A DNA stretch of 64,000 nucleotides, from the NCBI RefSeq assembly GCF_017357425.1, contig NZ_CP014571.1, positions 2,728,001-2,792,000 of the forward strand, read 5' to 3'. This DNA comes from Arthrobacter sp. D5-1 (GTDB taxonomy: Bacteria; Actinomycetota; Actinomycetes; Actinomycetales; Micrococcaceae). Of this stretch, positions 35,900 through 44,228 are shown in pieces. Every line of letters begins with the position of its first letter. The stretch's first letter is position 1. Made by a program: the position numbers and the translations under genes. The notes below the pieces were generated by a model. It was not told where the DNA came from, did no database searches, and was given only the letters and a program-made list of their open reading frames with translations.

Positions 35900-35915
35900 T
35901 CCTACGAGCGTAGGA
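35900..35915. promoter_or_regulatory. palindrome abutting the start of the HNH gene
   Basis: TCCTACG-AG-CGTAGGA is a perfect 7-bp inverted repeat with a 2-base centre, ending 2 bases before the start codon. It contains TACGCT on the minus strand, a possible -10 box. An operator or a translation-blocking hairpin are both possible. Confidence 0.45.
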
Positions 35916-35987
35916 CAAGGCCCCGACAGAAAGAGCCGGTATCCACAGTGTGTAGGAGAAGTCACACCGTGGGGCGGATCTCCGGGT

Positions 35988-36197
35988 TTATTGCTCGCGC
36001 AGCACGCGTTGGAGGTCCTCGGTTGCCAGCGCGAGGAGTGCCCGCAGTTGCTCCACCCGTTGGTCCGGGACGTCGCCGGAGGCGTTGGCCGCAACAGCCT
36101 GATCCAGGAGTTTTTGGGCTTGTTTGTGATTGGCTCGGGCTACGTCCAGTGCGTGTTCCAGTGCTGTTTCGTGCTCCAAAGTTGATTCATTTTCCAT
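35988..36197 (-). CDS. small acidic coiled-coil protein, unknown
   Basis: This 69-residue protein is almost wholly helical by composition (Glu, Ala, Leu, Gln) with a heptad-like pattern over residues 5-66 and no glycine apart from ASGDVPDQ, a likely turn. CAAAAT lies 6 bases before the ATG, so a leaderless start is plausible. I do not recognise it. Codon use fits the neighbours, which argues that it is real. Confidence 0.5.
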   Translation of the reverse strand: MENESTLEHETALEHALDVARANHKQAQKLLDQAVAANASGDVPDQRVEQLRALLALATEDLQRVLREQ

Positions 36198-36214
36198 GAA
36201 CCCATTTTGGTCAG

Positions 36215-36250
36215 GTTTCCCGGCTGATACCAGTGATTCAGCCGGGAAAC
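36215..36250. terminator. strong hairpin after the GAPDH gene
   Basis: A perfect 13-bp stem (36215-36227 with 36238-36250) with a 10-base loop lies 19 bases after the GAPDH stop. No T-run follows on the minus strand, so it would act as a T-less terminator, or it may stabilise the mRNA end. Confidence 0.55.
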
Positions 36251-36269
36251 CCGCGAATACTTACGGCTA

Positions 36270-37757
36270 CTAGGCGCCGGCCGTTTCCAGAACGGCGATG
36301 GGAGCCACGACGTCGCGGGCAGGGAACGACGGCGGGTTGACGCCGGCCATTTCCTCCATGACACGGACAACCTGGCATGAGTAACCGAACTCGTTGTCGT
36401 ACCAAACGTAAAGTACGAGGTTCTTGTCATTGGAGATCGTTGCCAGGCCGTCGACGATGCCTGCACGGCGCGAGCCGACGAAGTCCGTTGAGACAACATC
36501 GGGAGAATCGATGTAGTCGATCTGCTTCCGAAGATCGGAGTGCAAGGACATTTCGCGAAGGAAGTCGTTGACTTCGTCCCGGGTGGTGCCCTTTTCCAGG
36601 TTCAGGTTGAGGATTGCCATGGAAACATCCGGCGTGGGAACGCGGATGGCATTGCCGGTCAACTTGCCCTGAAGTTCCGGCAGAGCCTTGGCCACGGCCT
36701 TGGCGGCACCGGTTTCGGTGATGACCATGTTCAGCGCAGCGGAACGTCCGCGGCGATCGCCCTTGTGGAAGTTGTCAATAAGGTTCTGGTCGTTCGTGAA
36801 CGAGTGCACTGTTTCCACGTGGCCGTGGATGATGCCGAACTTGTCATTGATGGCCTTGAGCACCGGTGTAATGGCGTTGGTGGTGCAGGAAGCAGCAGTG
36901 ACGATCTTGTCATCGTCCGAGATGTCCTTGTGGTTGATGCCGTGGACGATGTTCTTGAGGTCGCCCTTGCCCGGAGCTGTGAGCAGGACGCGGGCAGCAC
37001 CCTTGCTTTGCAGGTGCTGGGAGAGGCCCTCAGCGTCGCGCCAGCGGCCCGTGTTGTCGACTACCAGGGCGTCCTTGATTCCGTAGGCGGTGTAGTCCAC
37101 CGTGGCGGGGTTGTCCGAGTAGATGACCTGGACCTGGACGCCGTTGGCAGTGATGGTGTTGGCTTCCTCGTCAACGCGGATGGTGCCCTCGAAGGAGCCG
37201 TGCACGGAGTCGCGGCGCAGCAGGCTCGCGCGCTTCACAAGATCATTCTCGGCGCCCTTGCGCACTACGATCGCACGGAGTCGAAGGCCGTGTCCGCCGC
37301 CGGCCTTTTCGATGAGGATGCGGGCCAGGAGACGGCCGATCCGGCCGAAGCCGTAAAGCACGACGTCGGTGCTGGTCCGGTCGTCAGCGCCGCGCTTGCC
37401 CACGATCTCGGCAAGTTCAGCGCGCAAGTACTCGTCCAGGGAGGCGCCATTGCCTTCTGCCCGGAACTTTTCGGTCAGGCGCGCGATGTCAATGGCTGCT
37501 GCGCCGAGTTCCAGCTCCGACAGGGCGTTCAGCAAGGGTGCGGTCTCTTCGAGCAGGAGCTCGTGGTTGCTCATCCGGCGGGCAAATCGGTGCGCCTTGA
37601 GGATGTTCATGGTGGACTTGTTGATCAGGCTGCGGCCATGGATGCTGGTGACCACGTTGTTTTCCCGGTACAGCCGGCCGATCACCGGAATCATGGCCTC
37701 GGCGAGAGCCTCCCGGCCCATCCACTTATCAAGACAAGAATCTGACGTCTGGCTCAC
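36270..37757 (-). CDS. glyceraldehyde-3-phosphate dehydrogenase, long form with N-terminal extension
   Basis: The protein has 495 residues, about 130 to 150 more than a standard GAPDH. The extra N-terminal part is helical. The Rossmann motif YGFGRIGRLLA lies near residue 134, the catalytic cysteine in AASCTTNAITP near 290, and WYDNEFGYSCQVV near 455. Long forms like this occur in Actinobacteria (for example GapB of C. glutamicum, linked to gluconeogenesis), so an anabolic role is likely but inferred. The GTG at 37757 has GGAAGG 7 bases upstream. A 6-bp inverted repeat (CATACG-N4-CGTATG, 37783-37798) lies just upstream. Confidence 0.9.
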   Translation of the reverse strand: MSQTSDSCLDKWMGREALAEAMIPVIGRLYRENNVVTSIHGRSLINKSTMNILKAHRFARRMSNHELLLEETAPLLNALSELELGAAAIDIARLTEKFRAEGNGASLDEYLRAELAEIVGKRGADDRTSTDVVLYGFGRIGRLLARILIEKAGGGHGLRLRAIVVRKGAENDLVKRASLLRRDSVHGSFEGTIRVDEEANTITANGVQVQVIYSDNPATVDYTAYGIKDALVVDNTGRWRDAEGLSQHLQSKGAARVLLTAPGKGDLKNIVHGINHKDISDDDKIVTAASCTTNAITPVLKAINDKFGIIHGHVETVHSFTNDQNLIDNFHKGDRRGRSAALNMVITETGAAKAVAKALPELQGKLTGNAIRVPTPDVSMAILNLNLEKGTTRDEVNDFLREMSLHSDLRKQIDYIDSPDVVSTDFVGSRRAGIVDGLATISNDKNLVLYVWYDNEFGYSCQVVRVMEEMAGVNPPSFPARDVVAPIAVLETAGA

Positions 37758-38021
37758 AGAACTACCTTCCTTGGGTCAACCACATACGTCCTCGTATGCA
37801 GATGGCAGCGGCCGCCCGGAGTAGTCCTGCGGCACATGCGCCGGCGGGCTTCGGTCCACCCACAGCGCCTTGAACGAGAGCAAAGAAAATCCGCCGGCTG
37901 CGAACGCAGTCCCGGCGGCAGAACATCTACGTTCAGTAACCATTCTAGGGCGGAAGGAGGGGGCGTAGGCCGCCCAGGGGCGTGAAATCACTCACACGGC
38001 GCGTTTACGCGAGTCATAAAT

Positions 38022-38417
38022 GGATGGGTCGACCGATACGCCGGGTTCTGTCATCCCCTACCGTTACCGGAAAGGGAGTGGCGGCCATCCATCTACGAAC
38101 GCCGTTGCCGACGCCCTCCAGCAGCCTACCCGGACACTCGGGCGAGCAGCCCTCAAACGTGTCCTGTCTGGCCTTGCTCCGGGTGGGGTTTACCTAGCCT
38201 CCCCGGTCACCCAGGGAGCTGGTGGTCTCTTACACCACCGTTTCACCCTTACCTGCTGCTCCGCGATGAAAAACATCACGCAGCGCAGGCGGTCTGTTCT
38301 CTGTGGCACTGGCCTGCGGGTTACCCCGAGTGGGCGTTACCCACCACCCTGCTCTACGGAGCCCGGACGTTCCTCGAGCCACTTTCGTGACGCGCGACCG
38401 CCTGGTCGACCCATCCG
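38022..38417 (-). ncRNA. rnpB: RNase P RNA, bacterial class A
   Basis: The minus strand begins GGATGGGTCGACC and ends with its exact inverse complement, forming the 13-bp P1 helix (38404-38416 with 38022-38034). The conserved GAGGAACGTCCGGGCTCC element follows about 35 bases in, and the 3' part carries the family ACAGAACCCGGCGTATCGG. It is transcribed divergently from yaaA. Confidence 0.97.
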
Positions 38418-38423
38418 TCGTCC

Positions 38424-38429
38424 AGTCTA
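38424..38429 (-). promoter_or_regulatory. -10 element of rnpB
   Basis: TAGACT on the minus strand ends 7 bases before the predicted 5' end of RNase P RNA. A GACTTT about 18 bases upstream may serve as -35. Confidence 0.6.
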
Positions 38430-38459
38430 CCGGCGTTGGGACCGGCCAAAGTCCGGCGG

Positions 38460-38465
38460 TAATAT
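38460..38465 (+). promoter_or_regulatory. -10 element, leaderless promoter of yaaA
   Basis: TAATAT, one base from consensus, ends 6 bases before the GTG at 38472. Confidence 0.6.
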
Positions 38466-38471
38466 CGACGG

Positions 38472-39236
38472 GTGCTGATTCTGCTGCCGCCTTCCGAAGG
38501 CAAGACCCCTGCCCCCAAAGGTCCCGTCATCGAGTGGGAGTCGCTGAGCTTTCCGGAGCTGAATCCTTACCGGGCAAAAGTGCTCGAGGCTTTGGGCACA
38601 GTGAGCGCACACGAGGACGCACTTTCCCTCCTGGGCGTCGGCGCCTCGTTGCGGGACGACGTCGAACGTAATACCCGGCTCCATACCGAACCGGCAGCCC
38701 CTGCGTACCAGGTGTATTCGGGCGTGCTTTACGATGCCCTGGGCTATAACAGCATGACGCCAACCCAGCGCCGTAAGGCCACTGAATCCATTCTGGTGGT
38801 GTCCGCCCTCTGGGGCGCCATCGGCTTTGGCGACCATGTGCCTGCCTACCGGCTGTCCATGGGAACGGCACTGCCCGACGTCGGACGCCTCGCCTCGTTC
38901 TGGAAGCCGCAGCTTAACGCCGCCCTCGCCTCACGTGCCGACGGCGAACTCATGGTGGATTGCCGCTCCAGCACCTATGCCGCTGCTTGGGCTCCCCCAG
39001 CCGCGCAGACGGTCAACGTCAACGTCTTCAATGAAGCCAACGGCAAGCGCACAGTGGTGAGCCACTTCGCCAAGCACACCCGCGGAGAATTGGCGCGGCA
39101 CTTGATCACCCGGCGTGGCAAGGCGCCGGCAACCCCGGATCAACTCCTGAAGGCTGCCGGCGAAGTCTGGACGGCAGAACTCGTTGAGGGCACTTCCCGC
39201 AAGCCCCACGCGCTCAACATCATCCTGTCCAGCTGA
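38472..39236 (+). CDS. yaaA: YaaA family peroxide-stress protein
   Basis: YaaA limits Fenton damage under peroxide stress in E. coli and binds DNA. The 254-residue protein opens MLILLPPSEGKTP and carries YSGVLYDALGY near residue 82, SALWGAI, YRLSMG and VVSHFAKHTRGELARHL, all family stretches. The start is a leaderless GTG. Confidence 0.92.
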   Translation: MLILLPPSEGKTPAPKGPVIEWESLSFPELNPYRAKVLEALGTVSAHEDALSLLGVGASLRDDVERNTRLHTEPAAPAYQVYSGVLYDALGYNSMTPTQRRKATESILVVSALWGAIGFGDHVPAYRLSMGTALPDVGRLASFWKPQLNAALASRADGELMVDCRSSTYAAAWAPPAAQTVNVNVFNEANGKRTVVSHFAKHTRGELARHLITRRGKAPATPDQLLKAAGEVWTAELVEGTSRKPHALNIILSS

Positions 39237-39262
39237 GTTCGGGCCGGCCAGGTAAGGCCCTG

Positions 39263-40000
39263 TCAGTTCCAGTCTGCCGAACGGACCAGGATAACGCCTG
39301 AGTCCGGGCAGAACACGATGTCATCGTCCGCGGCGGCTTTGACTTCGGCGAGGTCTCCCGGGCTGAGCATCATGCCGGATCCCTCGGATTTGCCGTGGAA
39401 CAGCCGGGCAGCGCCCACTCCCCTCTTGGCAATGGTCTTCTCGTATACGGCCAGGAGGCCGGCATCCAAAGCCTCCGCAAAAGCCGCGCGCTGGCCCCGC
39501 ACCACCGTCTCTTCAGCAGCGATCTCTGCGATCGCCTCATCGAGTTCTGCCCGGATGCTGCCGAAGGATCCCTGGATGTCATCGACGATCACCTGCTGGG
39601 CAGCCTGGCGTTCGCGCAACGTATCCAAGCGTTCCAGGATCTCGAGCTCGACGTCTTCAAGGTCAGAGCGGCGCTTGTTCAGTGAGGCAATGTCGCTTTG
39701 GAGCGCCACCAGATCCTTGGACAGGCCGGTGCCGCTGTTGAGCCGGGTCTCGTCACGCTCAATGCGGGTGGCCACCTGCTCCACGTCGGCTTCCGCCCGG
39801 CGAAGTTCGGCCTCGGCGTCATGGACGGCAACTTTGGCTGCCCCCAGCTCGCCGTTGGCCACGTTCAGCGCATCCGTGAGGTCCGTGATCCGGGGATCCG
39901 TCTCCAGGACTTTCCGACGGCCGGCCAGCGACTTCAGCTTGGCATCCAGTCCCTGCAGTTCAAGCAATTTCAGTTGTTCTGCCGGTGCTGCTTTCGCCAC
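39263..40000 (-). CDS. coiled-coil protein with degenerate C4 zinc ribbon (Rv2229c-like)
   Basis: The 245-residue protein is a long coiled coil (residues about 5-185) with a C-terminal domain that keeps the zinc-ribbon frame MLSPGDLAEVKAAADDDIVFCPDSGVILVR. Three of the four zinc cysteines are gone: the first pair reads SEGSG, and the second reads CPDS. It cannot bind zinc in the usual way. The start is GTG with GGAGG upstream. The order NIF3 protein then this protein is conserved in Actinobacteria, which suggests a joint role, still unknown. Confidence 0.85.
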   Translation of the reverse strand: MAKAAPAEQLKLLELQGLDAKLKSLAGRRKVLETDPRITDLTDALNVANGELGAAKVAVHDAEAELRRAEADVEQVATRIERDETRLNSGTGLSKDLVALQSDIASLNKRRSDLEDVELEILERLDTLRERQAAQQVIVDDIQGSFGSIRAELDEAIAEIAAEETVVRGQRAAFAEALDAGLLAVYEKTIAKRGVGAARLFHGKSEGSGMMLSPGDLAEVKAAADDDIVFCPDSGVILVRSADWN

Positions 40001-40090
40001 GCTTACCTCCGCTTATCGATGCCGGGCCTGGAGATCAGTTCCGGCCGGACCGGCCCCATCCTGTTGAGACCGTCCGTATCCTTCTAGACT

Positions 40091-41020
40091 CTAGTCCCCG
40101 CCGGGAGTGAGTATGAAGTCCCAGGGATCGCTGTTGGTGCTGCTGACACGGATCTCGACGTCGTAGCCCTGGTCTGCGAGCACGTTGCCCAGCGCTTCTG
40201 CGGCGGCAGGCAGCCACAGCCACTCGCTGGCAAAGTGTGAAACGTCGATCAAATATGGCCGGCCATTGCTTGCACCCTCACGGGCTTCGGAGGCCGGGTG
40301 GTGGCGCATGTCAGCGGTCACGTATACGTCGGCATGGCTGGCACGAACGGCGTCGAACAAGCTGTCGCCGGCGCCGCCGCAGACGGCAACCCGCCGCACC
40401 AGCCCGTCCTTGTCACCGGCCACGCGGACGCCGCCGGCCACTGCAGGCAGCATTTCAAAGACCCTCGCCGCGAAATCACCGAGCGTGATGAGTTCCGGAA
40501 GGTCACCCACGCGGCCGATGCCCTCTTCAGGCAAGCCGTTGGCAGCCGGAGTCAGCGGCTCCACGTTTTCCAGTCCAAAGGCGTCAGCCAGGACGTCCGA
40601 GACTCCCCCGACTGCGGAGTCGCCGTTGGTGTGGACGGTCAGAAGGCCCGTTCCGGCCTCGATCAACCGGTGGACCGCCAAGCCCTTGGCAGAGGTGGCG
40701 GCCACGGAGTTCACCCCTTTAAGGAGCAGAGGGTGGTGGGTGATCAGCAGTCCGGCGCCCCACTCAATGGCTTCGTCGATGACAGCCAACGTGGGGTCTA
40801 CTGCGAAGAGGACCTTGGTCACGGGGACGTTGGGGCGTCCCACCACCAAGCCAACTTCGTCCCAGTCCTCGGCCAGTGACTCGGGCCAGAGTTCTTCAAC
40901 AGCAAGCAACACCTGGCCAAGCGTGGGGTCTCCGCCGGCGTCAACTGTTTCGTCCTCTTCAACTGCTTGGTCATCATCGACCGAATCCGCATCAGAAATA
41001 CCGGTGTTTACTGCTTCCAT
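40091..41020 (-). CDS. Nif3-like dinuclear metal-centre protein (GTP cyclohydrolase I type 2 family)
   Basis: The 309-residue protein has the NIF3 fold: DWDEVGLVVGRP near residue 53, LITHHPLLLKG near 91 (metal histidines), VHTNGDSAVGG near 128, and C-terminal DVYVTADMRHHPASEA and DVSHFASEW. The biochemical role of the family is unsettled. The first 32 residues are very acidic and not part of the fold, so a later start is possible. The coiled-coil gene follows after 90 bases. Confidence 0.88.
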   Translation of the reverse strand: MEAVNTGISDADSVDDDQAVEEDETVDAGGDPTLGQVLLAVEELWPESLAEDWDEVGLVVGRPNVPVTKVLFAVDPTLAVIDEAIEWGAGLLITHHPLLLKGVNSVAATSAKGLAVHRLIEAGTGLLTVHTNGDSAVGGVSDVLADAFGLENVEPLTPAANGLPEEGIGRVGDLPELITLGDFAARVFEMLPAVAGGVRVAGDKDGLVRRVAVCGGAGDSLFDAVRASHADVYVTADMRHHPASEAREGASNGRPYLIDVSHFASEWLWLPAAAEALGNVLADQGYDVEIRVSSTNSDPWDFILTPGGD

Positions 41021-41154
41021 GCTCTTATTCTTCCCTACTTCTTCCCTTCCACGGCGGATGAGGCAGTTCCGCCACCCGCAGGCCTGCCGGTTGCCGTAAT
41101 TCTCCCGTAAGGTGAAGCGGGAATCATCAAGCCCTCCGATCCATTGAAGAGAAC

Positions 41155-41679
41155 ATGAAAACTTTCGTACTTGGCGGTGGCTGCTTTTGGTGCTTGGACG
41201 CCGTTTACCAGAAAACCCGCGGTGTCAGCTCAGTTGTTTCGGGCTACACGGGCGGCCACGTCCGCAATCCCGACTACTACCAGGTCTGCTCAGGAACCAC
41301 GGGCCATGCCGAAGTGGTGGCCGTAACCTTCGATGAAACCGTGGTCCCCGAAGAGGTCATTCTGGACATGTTCTTTGCCCTGCATGACCCCACCACGCTG
41401 AACCGGCAAGGCTATGACGTCGGTACCCAGTACAGGTCTTCGATGTTCTACACCACCACGGAAGAAAAAGTGCTGTTCGAGGAAGCCATCGAGCGTGCCC
41501 AGGCGCTCTGGTCGGATCCGATTGTGACGGAAGTCAGCCGCCTGCCTGAGTTCCACGAGGCCGAGGAAGTCCACCAGAATTACTACGCCAAATTCCCCTA
41601 TCAGGGTTACTGCCAGGTGATTATTAACCCGAAGCTGGCCAAGGCCCGGAAATATTACTCTGCATGGCTTACTGCTTAG
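41155..41679 (+). CDS. msrA: peptide methionine sulfoxide reductase A
   Basis: MsrA reduces methionine-S-sulfoxide in proteins. The 174-residue protein begins MKTFVLGGGCFWCLDAVY with catalytic Cys10 and has GYTGG, HAEVV, FFALHDPTT and YRSSMFY. A further cysteine in GYCQVI near residue 153 may resolve the disulfide. A weak purine-rich GAAGAGA precedes the ATG. Confidence 0.95.
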   Translation: MKTFVLGGGCFWCLDAVYQKTRGVSSVVSGYTGGHVRNPDYYQVCSGTTGHAEVVAVTFDETVVPEEVILDMFFALHDPTTLNRQGYDVGTQYRSSMFYTTTEEKVLFEEAIERAQALWSDPIVTEVSRLPEFHEAEEVHQNYYAKFPYQGYCQVIINPKLAKARKYYSAWLTA

Positions 41680-41745
41680 CGGTGTTTCGATCCGGCTGGT
41701 TAGGCTGACCTCAGCATTCCCTCTTCAGAGATAGGCGAAATTTTC

Positions 41746-42681
41746 ATGGCTAGGATCTACGACGACGTCACGCAGCTGGTCGGCCGCACACCGCTGGTCC
41801 GCTTGAACCGGCTTACCGAAGGCCTTGACGCCACGGTTGCCGTCAAGCTTGAGTTCTACAACCCGGCCAACAGCGTCAAGGACCGCATCGGTGTGGCCAT
41901 CATTGACGCTGCCGAGAAGTCCGGCGCTTTGAAGCCCGGCGGAACCATCGTCGAAGGCACCTCCGGCAACACCGGCATCGCACTGGCCCTGGTGGGCGCA
42001 GCCCGCGGCTACAAGGTCATCCTGACCATGCCGGAGACCATGTCCACCGAGCGCCGCGTCATGCTGCGCGCCTACGGTGCCGAAATCGTTCTCACGCCCG
42101 GATCCGAAGGCATGCGCGGCGCGGTGGAGAAGGCCCAGGAAATCGTCGCCAACACCGAGAACTCCATTTGGGCGCAGCAGTTTGCCAATGAGGCCAACCC
42201 GGCAATCCACCGCACCACCACTGCCGAGGAAGTCTGGGAAGACACCGACGGTGAAGTGGACATCTTTGTTGCAGGCGTGGGCACCGGCGGCACCATCACC
42301 GGCGTCGGGCAGGTCCTCAAGGAACGCAAGCCGGGCGTGCAGATCGTGGCTATCGAACCCAAGGACTCCGCGATCCTGAACGGTGGCGCTCCGGGTCCCC
42401 ACAAGATCCAGGGAATCGGCGCCAACTTTGTTCCGGAAATCCTGGACACCAACGTCTACGACGAAGTCCTGGACGCCACGCTGGAAGATTCCGTCCGTGT
42501 TGCCCGTGAACTCGGCGCCCGTGAAGGCATCCTCGGTGGCATCTCCTCCGGTGCGATCGTGTGGGGTGCCCTCGAACTGGCCAAGCGCCCCGAGAACGCC
42601 GGCAAGTTGATTGTCGCTGTTGTCTGCGACTTTGGAGAGCGTTACATCTCCACTGTGCTGTTCGACGACATCCGCGGCTGA
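41746..42681 (+). CDS. cysK: cysteine synthase (O-acetylserine sulfhydrylase)
   Basis: CysK makes cysteine from O-acetylserine and sulfide with PLP. The 311-residue protein has the PLP lysine Lys45 in NSVKDRIG, the TSGNTG substrate loop near residue 70, and [10 protein letters not shown]. cysE follows after 41 bases, so donor and acceptor steps of cysteine synthesis are in one operon. A TAGGCT at 41701 may be the -10 box. Confidence 0.96.
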   Translation: MARIYDDVTQLVGRTPLVRLNRLTEGLDATVAVKLEFYNPANSVKDRIGVAIIDAAEKSGALKPGGTIVEGTSGNTGIALALVGAARGYKVILTMPETMSTERRVMLRAYGAEIVLTPGSEGMRGAVEKAQEIVANTENSIWAQQFANEANPAIHRTTTAEEVWEDTDGEVDIFVAGVGTGGTITGVGQVLKERKPGVQIVAIEPKDSAILNGGAPGPHKIQGIGANFVPEILDTNVYDEVLDATLEDSVRVARELGAREGILGGISSGAIVWGALELAKRPENAGKLIVAVVCDFGERYISTVLFDDIRG

Positions 42682-42722
42682 GACAACGCCTGCAAACCTT
42701 CACTTCCTGTAGAAAGGTCTTT

Positions 42723-43307
42723 GTGAGCTTCTTCGCAAGGCTTAAGGAAGACCTCGACGCCGCCCGGTCACACGACCCGGCGGCTCGAGGCTCTTTCGAG
42801 AACTTTTTCGCATATTCCGGCCTGCACGCCATCTGGGCCCACCGAGTGACGCACCGGCTGTGGCAGAATCCGGCGCTCCGTTTTCCGGCGCGCCTGATCT
42901 CCCAGCTGGCAAGGTTCCTGACGGGCATCGAGATCCATCCTGGTGCCACCATTGGCCGCCGGTTCTTCATCGACCACGGGATGGGTGTAGTGATCGGAGA
43001 AACCGCCGAAATCGGCGAGGACGTGATGATCTATCACGGCGTAACACTTGGCGGCCGTTCGCTGGCCAAAGTCAAGCGGCACCCCACCATCGGCGACCGC
43101 GTCACCATCGGCGCAGGCGCAAAAGTCCTGGGTCCCATCACTATCGGTGCCGGCAGCGCAATCGGTGCCAACGCCGTGGTGGTCAAGGACGCGCCACCGG
43201 AGTCCATCATCACGGGCATACCTGCCACCTGGCGGCACCGCGACGCGAGGTCCGAAACCAAGCCCGCCGTGGATCCCGCGGAGTACTACATCGAATACCG
43301 GATCTAG
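42723..43307 (+). CDS. cysE: serine O-acetyltransferase
   Basis: CysE acetylates serine for CysK. The 194-residue protein is the short EpsC-like form: a helical N-terminus then a left-handed hexapeptide beta-helix ([49 protein letters not shown]) with the catalytic His of IDHGMG and IYHGVTLG. The start is GTG with AAAGG upstream. Its stop shares CTAG with the convergent SDR gene. Confidence 0.94.
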   Translation: MSFFARLKEDLDAARSHDPAARGSFENFFAYSGLHAIWAHRVTHRLWQNPALRFPARLISQLARFLTGIEIHPGATIGRRFFIDHGMGVVIGETAEIGEDVMIYHGVTLGGRSLAKVKRHPTIGDRVTIGAGAKVLGPITIGAGSAIGANAVVVKDAPPESIITGIPATWRHRDARSETKPAVDPAEYYIEYRI

Positions 43308-44143
43308 CCCGCCAGCCTTCTGTAGAAATTCCAGAAGACAGCATCGAACGCACGGTCCGGAAGAATCCTTCGCATTGCCAGGACGCTCCAGGCTCCCCTG
43401 CCCACCGGGTAGCGGGTCCTGGGGCGTTTTGCCGTTGCGGCCCGAACGATGGCGTTGGCAACAACCCGTGCCGGGGTCGACAACACGTGGCCCTCTCCCG
43501 ATGTGGACGCCAAAGCAGCAGCCACAACATGAGCCTGCTGCTGATAAGGCCCGTCGCCGGACGTAGCCAGCAGGCTCTCCCCGGCAATGGTGCCCCATTC
43601 ACTGTTGGTCCCTGACGGTTCGATGATAACGACGTCGATGCCGTGCGGCTTCAGTTCCAGGCGCAGGGCGTCGCTCATGCCTTCGACGGCGAATTTGGTT
43701 CCGTGGTACCAGGCGCCCAATGGTTCGTAGATTTTTCCGCCTATGGACGTGACATTGATGATCCTGCCGGAGCCGGCGGCACGCATCCCTGGGATCACGA
43801 GCTGGGTCATCCTGGCCAGGCCCATGACGTTGACGTCGAATTGACGCCTGCCCTCGGCAATCGGTACTTCCTCGAGGGATCCGTAGGAGCCATAACCCGC
43901 GTTGTTGACCAGCACATCGATGTGCCCGTGGGCCGCTTCCACCAGTGCCACCGCCGACGCCATGGATTCCTCCGAGGTGACATCCAAGGACATGACCATG
44001 ATGCCGTGGCGTTTCAGTGGTTCCATCTTCTCCACGCGGCGCGCGCCGGCGTATACCGTGAATCCGGCCGCACTCAGGGCGATGGCTGTGTCAAAGCCAA
44101 TTCCTGTGGAGGCCCCGGTGACCACCGCAATACGGGATGCCAT
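43304..44143 (-). CDS. short-chain dehydrogenase/reductase
   Basis: This 279-residue classical SDR has TGASTGIG near residue 9, [18 protein letters not shown] near 81, and the catalytic serine (NVTSIGGK) and YHGTKFA. The C-terminus adds about 80 residues after the substrate loop. It resembles oxidoreductases such as YbbO-like proteins, but the substrate is unknown. AAGGAG lies 7 bases before the ATG at 44143. Confidence 0.86.
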   Translation of the reverse strand: MASRIAVVTGASTGIGFDTAIALSAAGFTVYAGARRVEKMEPLKRHGIMVMSLDVTSEESMASAVALVEAAHGHIDVLVNNAGYGSYGSLEEVPIAEGRRQFDVNVMGLARMTQLVIPGMRAAGSGRIINVTSIGGKIYEPLGAWYHGTKFAVEGMSDALRLELKPHGIDVVIIEPSGTNSEWGTIAGESLLATSGDGPYQQQAHVVAAALASTSGEGHVLSTPARVVANAIVRAATAKRPRTRYPVGRGAWSVLAMRRILPDRAFDAVFWNFYRRLAG

Positions 44144-44170
44144 GGCGGTTCTCCTTCTTTCGCGTACGGC

Positions 44171-44213
44171 AAAGGCCGGCCCTCCCCAGCTTAACGGGGA
44201 TGGACCGGCCTTT
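44171..44213 (-). terminator. terminator of gnd
   Basis: AAAGGCCGG (44171-44179) and CCGGCCTTT (44205-44213) pair, with an inner CTCCCC/GGGGA helix. It lies between the gnd stop and the SDR start on the minus strand. Confidence 0.75.
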
Positions 44214-44228
44214 GACGGGACGGTGATG

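Noticed and set aside
36540-37745. A 401-codon plus-strand frame opposite the GAPDH gene
   Set aside because: It is a shadow of the third-position GC bias of a well-supported gene and shows no motif of its own.
37758-38021. A small gene between the GAPDH gene and rnpB
   Set aside because: Short frames exist on the minus strand, but they overlap the probable GAPDH promoter and show no ribosome-binding site or biased composition.
41680-41745. A riboswitch before cysK
   Set aside because: Only 66 bases separate msrA and cysK, with no SAM, cobalamin or T-box landmarks.
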